Positions 34,459 to 42,925 of a stretch of DNA of 64,000 bases are shown piece by piece. A program made the translations under genes and the position numbers. Source of the stretch: Natronococcus roseus (lineage in GTDB: Archaea; Halobacteriota; Halobacteria; Halobacteriales; Natrialbaceae); assembly GCF_043677095.1 (NCBI RefSeq), contig NZ_JBHLJR010000001.1, forward strand, positions 744,001 to 808,000, in the 5' to 3' direction. The notes beneath the pieces are model-generated. The model had not been told where the DNA came from and searched no databases. It worked only from the letters and a program-made list of their open reading frames with translations. Each line of letters begins with the position of its first letter. Positions within the stretch are counted from its first letter, which is position 1.

Positions 34459-35567
34459 CAGAGCGGTTCCTCCCCCTCGATGATCCGCACCGCGCGCGCG
34501 GCCAGCGCGGGCACCCGTTCCTCCATCTTCGGGTACATCGGATCGTCGCTGTTACCCTCGAGATAGCGCCGGAAGAACATCTCCCCGAGCGCCGCGAGCT
34601 TGTACACCGCGAGCGTGCGGTAGAACCGCTCGTCTGCGAACTCGAACCCGGTCCTCGACTCCCAGCGCTCGACCAGCTCGAGCCGGCTCGGATACCCCTC
34701 CCGTTCCATGAACGTCGCCGTCAGCTCCGGAACGGCGGGGTCGGGGTCCTTGGGGTCGCGCCAGTAGGATAGCATCCACCCCAGGTCGGCACGGGGGTCG
34801 CCCAGCGTGGCCATCTCCCAGTCGAAGACGCCGACGAGTTCCGGCGTCGCCGGCTCGCGGATGTCGTCCGCTCGCTCGTCCCGGGACGCGTCGCGTCCCG
34901 CTGGGCCATACATTACGTTATCCAGTTTGTAGTCGCCGTGAACGAGCGCGTGCGGGTGCTCCTCGGGGACGTTCTCCTGGAGCCACGAGCCGACCTCGTA
35001 GAGGTCCGGCACCTCACGCTCTTCGACCGTGGTCTCGAAGGCCCACATCAGCTGCTGGCCCCAGCGTTCGACCTGCCGTTCCGTGTACCCCGGCGGGTAG
35101 CCGAACTCCTCGAGCCCGACCGCCTCGTAGTCGACCTCGTGGATCGCCGCCAGCGTGTCGACCAGCTCCTCGCCGATCCGCTCGCGCGAGTCGGGATCGG
35201 CGAAGCGGTCGGGTTCGTCGTCCCGGAGAACGTCGCCCGCGAGTCGCTCCATCACGTAGAAGTCGCTGCCGATGACGTCGTGGTCCTCGCAGGCGAGCAC
35301 CGGCTCGGGGATGGGGACGTCGGTGTCGACCAACGCCTTCGTCACCCGGTACTCCCGGAGGACGTCGTGGGCGGTGTCGGCCGTCTCGCCCGGCGGCGGC
35401 CGCCTGATCACCAGCTCGTGGTCGCCCCAGGTGAGAAGCAGCGTCTCGTTGGAGTGACCCTCCCGATGACGTTCGATCTCGTAGGTCTCGACGGTGCCAA
35501 GCTGGTCCTCGAGGTAGGCCGCCAGGGCGTCCTCGTCGACCAGCCGCTCGTAGTACGTGTCGGTCAT
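34458..35567 (-). CDS. Aminoglycoside-phosphotransferase-fold kinase (ACAD10/11-type)
   Basis: 369 aa kinase-fold protein. Visible: the G-loop region IERHREGHSNETLLLTWGD, the invariant catalytic loop LVHGDYKLDNVMYG (H-G-D-x-x-x-x-N), and the metal motif GVFDWEMATLGDPRADLGWM (D-W-E). These match the phosphotransferase domain linked to acyl-CoA dehydrogenases (as in ACAD10/ACAD11), which phosphorylate 4-hydroxyacyl-CoA so that the phosphate can be eliminated. Gene context supports this: an acyl-CoA dehydrogenase lies divergently next door and a MaoC hydratase is co-translated. ATG at 35567. Confidence 0.88.
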   Translation of the reverse strand: MTDTYYERLVDEDALAAYLEDQLGTVETYEIERHREGHSNETLLLTWGDHELVIRRPPPGETADTAHDVLREYRVTKALVDTDVPIPEPVLACEDHDVIGSDFYVMERLAGDVLRDDEPDRFADPDSRERIGEELVDTLAAIHEVDYEAVGLEEFGYPPGYTERQVERWGQQLMWAFETTVEEREVPDLYEVGSWLQENVPEEHPHALVHGDYKLDNVMYGPAGRDASRDERADDIREPATPELVGVFDWEMATLGDPRADLGWMLSYWRDPKDPDPAVPELTATFMEREGYPSRLELVERWESRTGFEFADERFYRTLAVYKLAALGEMFFRRYLEGNSDDPMYPKMEERVPALAARAVRIIEGEEPL

Positions 35568-35697
35568 GGCTCGAGCCGATCGGCCCGCTGGTCCGTCGAG
35601 GCGTCCCGATTCGTCGACTGCGTCGAGTGGGTGGGTGCACGCGGCATGGTACTACCCGCGGTCCGATTAACGAAAATAGTTACGACCGAAACCTTAT

Positions 35698-35710
35698 CTT
35701 ACAATGTTCG
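35698..35710. promoter_or_regulatory. Candidate operator CTTACAATGTTCG between divergent genes
   Basis: Resembles the sites at 33933-33947 and 40303-40316 (shared core TTAC(C)A(A/T)TGTT). It sits 13 bases before the acyl-CoA dehydrogenase ATG, where a bound repressor would block initiation. Confidence 0.35.
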
Positions 35711-35722
35711 TGTAGCTAGGGT

Positions 35723-36937
35723 ATGGAGTACCACGACAGCGATCGGGCGCGCGAGCTGGCTGCTGACGTTCGCGAGTTCGTCGACGAGGACGTGATCCCC
35801 GCCGAGCGGGAGGTCCTCGGCGAGGGTCCCGTCTCGGAGGGGACGGTCGAAGAGCTACGCGAAGCGGCCCGCGAGCGCGGCCTGTACGCCCCGCAGGTCA
35901 GCGAGGAGTACGGCGGACTGGGCCTCGCCTTTCGCGACGTCCTGCCGGCGTTCGAGGAGGCGGGCCGCAGCCTGCTCGGCCCGCTGGCGCTGCGGGTCGA
36001 CGCGCCCGACGAGGGGAACATGCACACCCTCGAGATGGCCGGCACCGACGAACAGAAGGAACGGTGGCTCGAGCCGCTGGTCGACGCCGAGATCCACTCG
36101 GGGTTCTCGATGACCGAGCCGATGCAGGGCGGGGGGTCGGATCCGAAGATGATTCGGACCGAAGCTCGAAAGGAGGGCGACGAGTGGGTAATCGACGGCC
36201 ACAAGTGGTGGACAACCCAGGGCAGCGAGGCCGACGTCCTGCTGGTGATGGCCCGAACCGATCAGGAGGCCCACCCCTACGAGGGGTGTTCGATCTTCCT
36301 CGTGCCGAGCGACGCCGACGGCGTCGAGTACCAGCGCGACATCCCCCACGTCGGCGGCGAGGTGACGGGGACGAGCCACGCCGAGATCGTCTACGACGGC
36401 GTGCGGATTCCCGAGGAGAACCTGCTGGGAGCCGAGAACGCCGGCTTCGCCATCGCCCAGAAACGACTCGGCCCCGCGCGGCTCACGCACTGCATGCGCT
36501 TTTCGGGAATGGCCCAGCGCTCGCTCGAGGTCGCGAAGGCCTACACGAGCGAGCGAGAGGGGTTCGGCAGCGCGCTCTCGGAGAAACAGAGCCTGCGCTA
36601 CGGGATCGCCGACGCCGAGACGCGGCTCCACGCGGCCAGAACGATGGTCCGCCACGCCGCCCGCGAGATCGGTGAGGGGCGGGAGGCCCGCGTCCCGGTC
36701 TCGATGGCGAAGGTTTTCACCGCCGACGTCGTCCAGGACGCCGTCGATCTCTCGATCCAGTGCTGTGGCGCCAACGGGATCGGCAAGGACCTGCCGCTGG
36801 CGGACTTCTACGAGAACGTCCGCGCGTTCCGCCTCGTCGACGGCGCCGACGAGGTCCACAAGCGCGTGATCGCCCGCGACGCCTTCGAGGACGTCGACGA
36901 GCGCGAACTCGACCCCGTAACGCGGTTCCGCGGCTGA
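35723..36937 (+). CDS. Acyl-CoA dehydrogenase
   Basis: 404 aa FAD enzyme that introduces the 2,3 double bond in acyl-CoA. Motifs: FSMTEPMQGGGSDPKMIRT (the usual substrate/FAD region), HKWWTTQGSEADVLLVMART, and the C-terminal VDLSIQCCGANGIGKDLPL and RLVDGADEVHKRVIARD. The catalytic base in this family is a Glu in the DGxxE-type segment; DGADEVH fits. The length and motifs resemble ACAD10/11-like enzymes, which matches the kinase next door. The start codon follows GCTAGGGT. It converges with the GNAT gene 15 bases away. Confidence 0.93.
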   Translation: MEYHDSDRARELAADVREFVDEDVIPAEREVLGEGPVSEGTVEELREAARERGLYAPQVSEEYGGLGLAFRDVLPAFEEAGRSLLGPLALRVDAPDEGNMHTLEMAGTDEQKERWLEPLVDAEIHSGFSMTEPMQGGGSDPKMIRTEARKEGDEWVIDGHKWWTTQGSEADVLLVMARTDQEAHPYEGCSIFLVPSDADGVEYQRDIPHVGGEVTGTSHAEIVYDGVRIPEENLLGAENAGFAIAQKRLGPARLTHCMRFSGMAQRSLEVAKAYTSEREGFGSALSEKQSLRYGIADAETRLHAARTMVRHAAREIGEGREARVPVSMAKVFTADVVQDAVDLSIQCCGANGIGKDLPLADFYENVRAFRLVDGADEVHKRVIARDAFEDVDERELDPVTRFRG

Positions 36938-36952
36938 GGTCCGCTGACCCGC

Positions 36953-38074
36953 TCAGGTCGTGTCGAGATCGAGCCGCGAGAACGTCCAGTCGTCGATCGA
37001 GCTGTTTTCGACCGCGGCGCTGCCGTCGAGGTCCCGCGCCAGCAGCGTTCGCGACGACGGCCGAACCACCGTCGAGAGGGGTGGCCGCGTATCGGGGAAG
37101 AACCGGTACCGAATCGGCCTCGGCAGCGTCTCGCCGAAGGCCGTGACGAACTCCCGGCGCTCGCGGTCGGCGAGCGCGGCGACCAGCAGTCGTTCGAGCG
37201 CACCCCGTTCGGCCTCGAGCGCTCGTGGGACCGCCTCGACGATCCGGACGCGGTCGTCGACGTCCGCGGTGACGAGCGCGGCCACCGGCTCGCCGTCGCG
37301 TCTCGCGACGTACGTCGTGTACGCGTGTTCGGGGTTGGCGAGCCGCCAGCGGTAGAACGTCGCCGTTCGGTTCGTGTGCATCGCCTCGGGGATCGATCGT
37401 CGGTAGGCCGTCGCGAGCGCCTCGGCGGGCGTCGATTCGTGGCGCTCGAGGGCGATCTCCGCGTCAGGCGCCAGGAGCCGATCCCCGGTTCGATGGGCAC
37501 CCTCGGCGACCCGAGTTGTAAACGATTTCGCGACCGCGGTCGCAGCGCGTCCGTCGGCCCGCGCCGGCGCTTCGGCTCCCGTTCCGGCAGTCCAGCGCTC
37601 GAGGGCGCCGACGGGATCCCGAACTCGGTAGTACAGCGGGACGGTGCCGATCTCCCGCCAGCCGTGGTTGAGATTTCCTCGCTTCGAGGCCTCGTTCGGG
37701 AAATTGAAGAAGAAGGCGGGGCCGCGTTCGGCGTACCGCTCGAGGGTCCGTTCGTTCATTCGGTCGAACAGCCCGCGCCGACGGTAGTCGGAGTGAACCA
37801 TCGTATCGCAGGGCTGGAACGCCGTCCGAACCGCGCCGTGGCCGCGCATCTCCTGGGCGAACAACGAGCGACAGCCGACGAGTCTGCCGTCGTCCTCGGC
37901 GACGACGATCGGAACGTGGTCGACGTAGGGGTTGTCCTCGTACTTCCAGCGGAACCAGGCGGACGACCGCCCGCGACCGAACACCTGCTCGTACAGCGAG
38001 AGGAACGCCTCTCGGTCGCCGGACTGGAACTGCCGGATCGTAACCCGTGACGTCCGTCGACTGGCCGTTTTCAT
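36953..38074 (-). CDS. GNAT-family N-acetyltransferase
   Basis: 373 aa. The N-terminal GNAT fold (residues 10-140) begins VTIRQFQSGDREAFLSLYEQ and has the acetyl-CoA pyrophosphate loop in VHSDYRRRGLFDRMN (R/Q-x-x-G-x-G/A pattern: R-R-R-G-L-F). The C-terminal half is a second, degenerate GNAT-like region (EHAYTTYVARRDGEPVAALV). Large two-domain GNATs of this kind are common in haloarchaea with unknown targets. ATG at 38074 is preferred because the sequence before it is unstructured. The function within the fatty-acid island is unclear. Confidence 0.82.
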   Translation of the reverse strand: MKTASRRTSRVTIRQFQSGDREAFLSLYEQVFGRGRSSAWFRWKYEDNPYVDHVPIVVAEDDGRLVGCRSLFAQEMRGHGAVRTAFQPCDTMVHSDYRRRGLFDRMNERTLERYAERGPAFFFNFPNEASKRGNLNHGWREIGTVPLYYRVRDPVGALERWTAGTGAEAPARADGRAATAVAKSFTTRVAEGAHRTGDRLLAPDAEIALERHESTPAEALATAYRRSIPEAMHTNRTATFYRWRLANPEHAYTTYVARRDGEPVAALVTADVDDRVRIVEAVPRALEAERGALERLLVAALADRERREFVTAFGETLPRPIRYRFFPDTRPPLSTVVRPSSRTLLARDLDGSAAVENSSIDDWTFSRLDLDTT

Positions 38075-38152
38075 GGTGTGGAGATTGTACAGCGGTTCAT
38101 CCGGGATCGAGCGCGCCACCGATCACGTTCGTTCTCCACCGGACTCGTAGAT

Positions 38153-38196
38153 AGTTCTTGAGCCTGAATACGCCGTAATTTACGGGATAGAGAACT
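38153..38196. promoter_or_regulatory. Nested inverted repeats upstream of the GNAT gene
   Basis: CCGTAA-T-TTACGG (38173-38185) lies between AGTTCT (38153-38158) and AGAACT (38191-38196). The nested symmetry suggests an operator or a transcript-end hairpin between the HAD gene's 3' side and the GNAT gene. Seen directly; role unknown. Confidence 0.4.
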
Positions 38197-38259
38197 TCTA
38201 GAGTCGATCGACGTCATATACGCGTACACGTTTTGGAGCGAGATCGCCTCCCCGATCCG

Positions 38260-38994
38260 TCAGGCGTCTCGCTCTCCGTCGACGATCTCGAGGACCTCGA
38301 GCGGTGACTCGATACGGTAGGCGACGGCGGGGCCGTCCTCGGCGCCGAAGGCGACCCCGTGCAGTCCCGCCTCGTCGGCCCCGCGGACGTCGTGGTCGTA
38401 CCGGTCGCCGATCATCAGCGATCGTTCGGCCGGGACGCCCGCCTTCTCGAGAGCCGTCTCGAACATCGCGAGATCGGGCTTCGTTCGGCCGACCTCCTCG
38501 GAGGTCGTGATCGAGTCGAACCGCTCGCGGACGCCGAAGCGCTCGAGCATCCACTTCCCCTCGTCGTCGTCGACGTCGCTGACGACGCCGACGTGAAGCT
38601 CTCGGTCGGCCAGCCGCTCGATCGTCTCCACGGCGCCGGGAACGGGTTCGATGGATTCCCGGGCGGCTGCCCGAAACGCCGGCTCCCACTCCTCGCGGGG
38701 GACCGGGTCGCCGACGACCGCCTCGACGCCCTTCCGGTAGCCGTCGCGGGCGGCCCGAAACTCCGTACCCTCGCGTCCGCGGAAGTGATCGCCGACCGTC
38801 GACCGCCAGGTCGCGAGCGCCTCCTCGATCGTCGCGTCGACCGCGCGGCGCTCGAGGAGCTCCGCGACGAACGCGACGTGAGCGCTCCGGACCGACTCGA
38901 GGTCGAGGATGACGCCGCCGATATCCCAGAAGACGGCCTCCCACTCCTCGACTGTGTCCGGATCGCCGGCGCCGTCGTGCGAACCCGGACTCAT
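38260..38994 (-). CDS. HAD-superfamily hydrolase
   Basis: 244 aa phosphatase-like protein. HAD motif I is VFWDIGGVILDLESV, with Gly in place of the usual second Asp (DxD becomes DIG), so phosphoryl transfer may be weak or altered. Motif II is HVGVVSDVDD, motif III/IV GRTKPDLAMFETAL and MIGDRYDHDVRGADEAGL. Members with DIGGV are frequent in haloarchaea. The ATG overlaps the stop of the alpha-hydroxyacid oxidase gene by four bases (ATGA), so the two are co-translated. Possible substrates are small phosphorylated metabolites such as phosphoglycolate, but this is not proven. Confidence 0.85.
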   Translation of the reverse strand: MSPGSHDGAGDPDTVEEWEAVFWDIGGVILDLESVRSAHVAFVAELLERRAVDATIEEALATWRSTVGDHFRGREGTEFRAARDGYRKGVEAVVGDPVPREEWEPAFRAAARESIEPVPGAVETIERLADRELHVGVVSDVDDDEGKWMLERFGVRERFDSITTSEEVGRTKPDLAMFETALEKAGVPAERSLMIGDRYDHDVRGADEAGLHGVAFGAEDGPAVAYRIESPLEVLEIVDGERDA

Positions 38995-40175
38995 CGCTCG
39001 GCCCGCCGAATCGTCGATCGGTCGAGTTCGTCGACGCTCGCACAACCCGAGAGTCCGACGGTGAGATCGAGGTCGGCGAGGAAGTTCCGCAACACGGCCT
39101 CGACGCCGTATTCACCGCCGATGCCGAGCCCGTATGCGTACGGTCGTCCGAGCAGGACGGCGTCGGCGCCGAGCGCGATCGCCCGGACGGCGTCGCTGCC
39201 CCGGCGAATTCCGCTGTCGAACAGCACGGGGACGTCGTCGCCGACGGCCTCGGCGATCTCGGGGAGGGCCTCGAGCGCCGGGACGGCACCGTCGACCTGG
39301 CGCCCGCCGTGGTTCGAGACGATTAGGCCGTCGACGCCGTGCTCGACGGCGCGTCTGGCGTCGTCGGGGTGGAGCACGCCCTTGAGGACGATCGGCAGAT
39401 CCGTATGCTCGCGCAGGAACGAGAGGTCGTCCCAGGTGAGCGAGGCGTCGCCGAAGCAGTCGATAAACGACTCGAGCGAGGCCTCGGGGTCGGCCCACGG
39501 ATCATCGGTCTCGAGGCGGTCGCAGAAGGCGTTGTCCTCGAAGTAGTTCCTGATCCCCTGGCCCTCGAGGAAGGGCAGGTAGGCGAGTTCGATGTCGCGT
39601 TCGCGCCAGCCCATCTTCGGCGTGTCGAGCGTGACGACGATCGCCTCGAACCCCGCATCCTCGGCGCGCTCGAGAAAGCTCGCGGCCACGTCGCGGTCGG
39701 CGCTCCAGTAGAGCTGGAACCAGCCCGTCGTCTCGAGTTCGTCGGCGATCTCCTCCATCGTGTACGAGGAGACGGAACTGGAGATCATCGGTACCCCGAC
39801 GGCGTTCGCTGCACGGGCGACCGCGAGTTCGGCCTCGTCGTGGAGGATTCCCTGGACGCCGATCGGCGCGAGAAAGACGGGTGCGGAGAGCTCGCTGCCG
39901 AACAGTTCGACCGAGAGGTCGCGATCGGAGACGTCCCGAAGGATGCGCGGGACGATCTGCCAGGCGTCGAAGGCGCGGTCGTTCGCCTCGACGGTCGATT
40001 CGGCGCCCGCTCCGCCGGCGACGTAGGCGAACGCCTTCTCGTCGAGCTCCTCGCGGGCCCGCTTCTCGAGGTCCTCGTAGGCGACGGGAAACTCGGGCGG
40101 CTCACCCTCGAGCATTCCCTGTCGGTACACTGTCTCCTGTCGCTCCGGCCCGTAGTTGGTGTCTTCGCCTGTCAT
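38991..40175 (-). CDS. FMN-dependent alpha-hydroxy-acid oxidizing enzyme (lactate/glycolate oxidase family)
   Basis: 394 aa TIM-barrel flavoenzyme. FMN/substrate motifs: FAYVAGGAGAESTVEAND at the N-terminus, PVFLAPIGVQGILH, the catalytic His region IVSNHGGRQVDGAVPALEAL (H-G-G-R), and DSGIRRGSDAVRAIALGADAVLLGRPYAYGL at the end. The length fits lactate 2-monooxygenase/lactate oxidase. It oxidises a 2-hydroxy acid to the 2-keto acid. It starts at the ATG at 40175 and is followed by the HAD gene in one operon; with glycolate as substrate the pair could run phosphoglycolate salvage (inference). It is divergent from the SDR gene. Confidence 0.9.
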   Translation of the reverse strand: MTGEDTNYGPERQETVYRQGMLEGEPPEFPVAYEDLEKRAREELDEKAFAYVAGGAGAESTVEANDRAFDAWQIVPRILRDVSDRDLSVELFGSELSAPVFLAPIGVQGILHDEAELAVARAANAVGVPMISSSVSSYTMEEIADELETTGWFQLYWSADRDVAASFLERAEDAGFEAIVVTLDTPKMGWRERDIELAYLPFLEGQGIRNYFEDNAFCDRLETDDPWADPEASLESFIDCFGDASLTWDDLSFLREHTDLPIVLKGVLHPDDARRAVEHGVDGLIVSNHGGRQVDGAVPALEALPEIAEAVGDDVPVLFDSGIRRGSDAVRAIALGADAVLLGRPYAYGLGIGGEYGVEAVLRNFLADLDLTVGLSGCASVDELDRSTIRRAER

Positions 40176-40302
40176 AGTGGTGCGAAAGCGGCGACGAGCG
40201 TCGCCAGAGTGTGCGTACTGGTGACGATTCACCTCGACGCCCTTAACGATGCGGGAGTTGTACCTATCTTTATTAACAGTGTCTTCATATTGTCTACTGC
40301 AT

Positions 40303-40316
40303 CTAACAATGGTAAG
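40303..40316. promoter_or_regulatory. Candidate operator CTAACAATGGTAAG between divergent genes
   Basis: Its complement, CTTACCATTGTTAG, matches the site at 33933-33947 at most positions. It lies 25 bases before the SDR start, in the shared promoter region with the hydroxyacid oxidase gene. Confidence 0.35.
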
Positions 40317-40340
40317 CATACTCGCAGCGGGTGATCGCCG

Positions 40341-41117
40341 ATGAGCACCGACCAGTTCGGCGTCGACGGCGACGTCGCGATCGTTACGGGCGCCTCGAGC
40401 GGGATCGGCGCGGCGATCGCGAAGGGGTTCGCCGACGACGGGGTCGACGTTGTGATCTGCTCGCGCGAGCAGGACAACGTCGATCCCGTCGCCGAAGAGA
40501 TCGAGGAGAGCGACCGACCGGGCGGGGCCCTGCCCGTCGAGTGTGACGTCACCGACCGGGAGGCCGTCGACGCGCTGGTCGAGGCGACCGTCGAGGAGTT
40601 CGGCGGACTGGACGTTCTCGTCAACAACGCGGGCGCCTCGTTCATGGCGAGCTTCGACGACATCTCCGAAAACGGCTGGAAGACGATCGTCGACATCAAC
40701 GTCCACGGCACCTACCACTGCACGCAGGCCGCCGCCGAACACCTCAAGGACGGCGGCGGGATCGTGATCAACCTCGCCAGCGTCGCGGGGCAGCTGGGGT
40801 CGCCGTACATGAGCCACTACGGCGCCGCGAAAGCCGCGGTCGTCAACCTGACGACGACGCTGTCCTACGAGTGGGCCTCTGAGGGAGTGCGGGTCAACTG
40901 CATCGCGCCCGGCTTCGTCGCGACGAAGGGCGTCGAAAACCAGATGGGCATCTCGGCCGACGAGGTCGACCGAACGGAGGTAAAACGGCGGATGGGGACC
41001 GTCGACGAGATCGCCGACCTCACGCAGTTCCTCGCGAGCCCCGCCTCCTCCTATATCGTCGGCGAGACGATCACCGCACAGGGGGTTCCGCGCGTCGAGG
41101 AGTCCCCCGAGATATGA
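40341..41117 (+). CDS. Short-chain dehydrogenase/reductase
   Basis: 258 aa classical SDR. Cofactor motif TGASSGIGAAIAKGF, NNAGASF, catalytic Ser in NLASVAGQLGS, catalytic Tyr-Lys in YMSHYGAAKAAVVNL, and the NCIAPGF loop. Similar to 3-oxoacyl-ACP reductase or glucose dehydrogenase-type SDRs; here the context suggests a 3-hydroxyacyl or related reductase. It overlaps the next gene by four bases (ATGA), forming an operon with the LLM oxidoreductase. TATA-like TTTATTAAC lies near 40269-40277. Confidence 0.9.
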   Translation: MSTDQFGVDGDVAIVTGASSGIGAAIAKGFADDGVDVVICSREQDNVDPVAEEIEESDRPGGALPVECDVTDREAVDALVEATVEEFGGLDVLVNNAGASFMASFDDISENGWKTIVDINVHGTYHCTQAAAEHLKDGGGIVINLASVAGQLGSPYMSHYGAAKAAVVNLTTTLSYEWASEGVRVNCIAPGFVATKGVENQMGISADEVDRTEVKRRMGTVDEIADLTQFLASPASSYIVGETITAQGVPRVEESPEI

Positions 41118-42121
41118 CCGACCGGGACGTCCACCTGCCCGTCGCGGCCCAGCCGAGCGTCGACTCGCTGGCCGACTACGCCGGACGGGCCGAGAGCGGC
41201 GGGTACGACTGCGTCTGGCTGCCCGAGACGTGGGGTCGGGACGCGGTGACGGTGCTTTCGACGATCGCCGAGCGAACCGACGAGGTCGACCTCGGCTCGA
41301 GCATCGTCAACGCCTACTCCCGGTCGCCCGCCCTGCTGGGCCAGACCGCGGCGACGCTCCAGGAGGCCAGCGACGGCCGGTTCCGGCTCGGGATCGGCCC
41401 CAGCGGCCCCGTCGTGATCGAGAACTGGCACGGCCTCGAGTACGGGAACCCGCTCAAGCGGACCCGCGAGACCGTCGAAATCGTCCGGCAAGTGCTGTCG
41501 GGCGAGCCCGTCAACTACGACGGCGACGAGTTCTCGCTGTCGGGGTTTCGGCTCCGCTGTGGAGCGCCCGACCCCGCCCCGCCCGTCGAGGTGACCGGGA
41601 TGGGACCGAAGGCGGTCGAACTCGCAGGGCGGTTCGCCGACGGCTGGCACGGCATTATGCTCACTCCCGACGGCGTTCGGGATCGGCTCGCGGATCTCGA
41701 GCGCGGCGCCGACCTCGGTGATCGGGATCCGGCGGACGTCGCGGTCACCGTCGGCGTCACCTGCTGTGCCCTCGGGGACGACGCCCGTGCCCGCGAACTC
41801 GCCCGCCAGCACGTCGGGTTCTACGTCGGCGGGATGGGCACGTTCTACCGGGACGCCCTCGAGCGCCAGGGGTACGACGAGGCCGAGACGATCCACGACG
41901 CCTGGCAGGACGGTGATCGAGAGCGGGCGCTCGAGGCAGTCTCCGACGAGTTGCTCGACGATCTCTGTGCCGTCGGTGATTCTGAGACGGCTCGAAAGCG
42001 ACTCGAGCGGTTCGAGACCGTCGACGGCATCGACGCCGTCGCGGTCAGCTTCCCGCGGGGTGCCGAGGAGAGCGAGATCGAGGCGACGATGGACGCGCTG
42101 GCCCCCGCCCCGAAGAACTGA
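41114..42121 (+). CDS. LLM-class (F420/FMN-dependent) oxidoreductase
   Basis: 335 aa TIM-barrel enzyme of the luciferase-like family. It begins HLPVAAQPSVDSLADYAGRA and contains YDCVWLPETWGRDAVTVLSTIA, GIGPSGPVVIENWHGLEY and FADGWHGIMLTPDGV, all typical of the haloarchaeal F420-dependent group (TIGR04024-like). It would use coenzyme F420 for hydride transfer to or from a substrate; that substrate is unknown. Translation is coupled to the SDR. Downstream, its stop faces the 3' fragment of the split arsenite transporter, 47 bases away. Confidence 0.88.
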   Translation: MTDRDVHLPVAAQPSVDSLADYAGRAESGGYDCVWLPETWGRDAVTVLSTIAERTDEVDLGSSIVNAYSRSPALLGQTAATLQEASDGRFRLGIGPSGPVVIENWHGLEYGNPLKRTRETVEIVRQVLSGEPVNYDGDEFSLSGFRLRCGAPDPAPPVEVTGMGPKAVELAGRFADGWHGIMLTPDGVRDRLADLERGADLGDRDPADVAVTVGVTCCALGDDARARELARQHVGFYVGGMGTFYRDALERQGYDEAETIHDAWQDGDRERALEAVSDELLDDLCAVGDSETARKRLERFETVDGIDAVAVSFPRGAEESEIEATMDALAPAPKN

Positions 42122-42168
42122 CCGGCCCGGAGACGGGCGACGAACGGCGAATCCGCTCGTCGCGGTTT

Positions 42169-42306
42169 TTAGCTTCTCTCCGGGAACGAATCGATCGGCC
42201 ACCAGCCCCGATCGGCGATCCCCGTGTGGATCTGCGCGATCAGCCCCAGCAGCGGGAGCTCGAGCAGCGGCCCGATAACCAGCGCCAGCGGGATCAGGGG
42301 CTCGTG
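42169..42306 (-). pseudogene. 3' fragment of an ACR3/bile-acid-symporter-type arsenite transporter gene
   Basis: Ends with SFPERS and the stop at 42169. The reading frame (PLIPLALVIGPLLELPLLGL, then IAQIHTGIADRGWW) is the last transmembrane helix and tail of the family. Directly upstream in the minus sense, the frame runs into element DNA and loses similarity. It joins in frame to the 5' part at 50822-51679: both sides share the codons for Pro-His-Glu. Together they give 329 codons, a normal length for this transporter. Confidence 0.85.
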
Positions 42307-42313
42307 GGGGGAG
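42301..42313. repeat. Left attachment site (attL candidate)
   Basis: CTCGTGGGGGGAG. Matches the right copy (CTCGTGTGGGAAG, 50822-50834) at 11 of 13 positions with an identical six-base start. This is where the transporter reading frame breaks. Confidence 0.7.
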
Positions 42314-42334
42314 TCTGATTCGAGGTGGGTAAAG

Positions 42335-42340
42335 TTTATA
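42335..42340 (+). promoter_or_regulatory. TATA box of the RHH-integrase operon
   Basis: TTTATA within AAAGTTTATACAAAC. A transcript would start near 42364, right before the ATG at 42368, so the ATG at 42350 is unlikely to be used. Confidence 0.55.
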
Positions 42341-42367
42341 CAAACAGCTATGGAAATCGGAGTCGAG

Positions 42368-42925
42368 ATGAGCGAGAAAACCAAGCGAGTCAATCTCGCA
42401 GTGTCCGAAGAAAAGAAGCAGAGATGGGAGGAATACCAGCAGAACGATCCTGAACTACAGTCGATGGCTGATTTGGTTCGGACTGCTGTCGAACGTGAGA
42501 TAGCTCGAGATAGCCAAGAGACTCCCGTTGAATCGGGAGCATCGGATCGAAAGGTAGCAGAGGTCTTGGATGAAGTGACTCGGCTCAGCGACCAAATGAG
42601 AAGCTTCGAGGGCCGTCTCAAGAACATCGAGGATCAGACGACGACTAATCCTGAGATCGAGCGGCTGAAGGGAGAGGTCTATGATCTCCTTCCCGATGAA
42701 AAGCCCGGTACTGAGGGATGGGAAGATGAGGTCTATACGATCAATAAGGCGAGTGGAGAGGGAACGACAGAGGGTATGCCGGACGGATGGGAGGGAACTC
42801 CGGACGCTTTCGCTGATGCTCTCAGTGAGCCGATTCATCTCGTAGAAGAAGCCGCTGAGAAGCTCCACTCGGAGAGTCGGAGTGTTCTGAAAACTGAGGA
42901 TGGAGAGTACTACATTCACCGATGA
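42368..42925 (+). CDS. RHH-like DNA-binding protein of the element
   Basis: 185 aa. The N-terminal KTKRVNLAVSEEKKQRWEEY, then LQSMADLVRTAVEREIA, fits a ribbon-helix-helix domain (one strand, two helices). A coiled segment follows (VLDEVTRLSDQMRSFEGRLK), then a winged or unknown C-terminal part ending KTEDGEYYIHR. Its stop overlaps the integrase ATG by four bases. Proteins of this type precede integrase genes in many haloarchaeal elements and may be excisionase-like or repress integration. That role is inference. Start chosen from the TATA position. Confidence 0.75.
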   Translation: MSEKTKRVNLAVSEEKKQRWEEYQQNDPELQSMADLVRTAVEREIARDSQETPVESGASDRKVAEVLDEVTRLSDQMRSFEGRLKNIEDQTTTNPEIERLKGEVYDLLPDEKPGTEGWEDEVYTINKASGEGTTEGMPDGWEGTPDAFADALSEPIHLVEEAAEKLHSESRSVLKTEDGEYYIHR

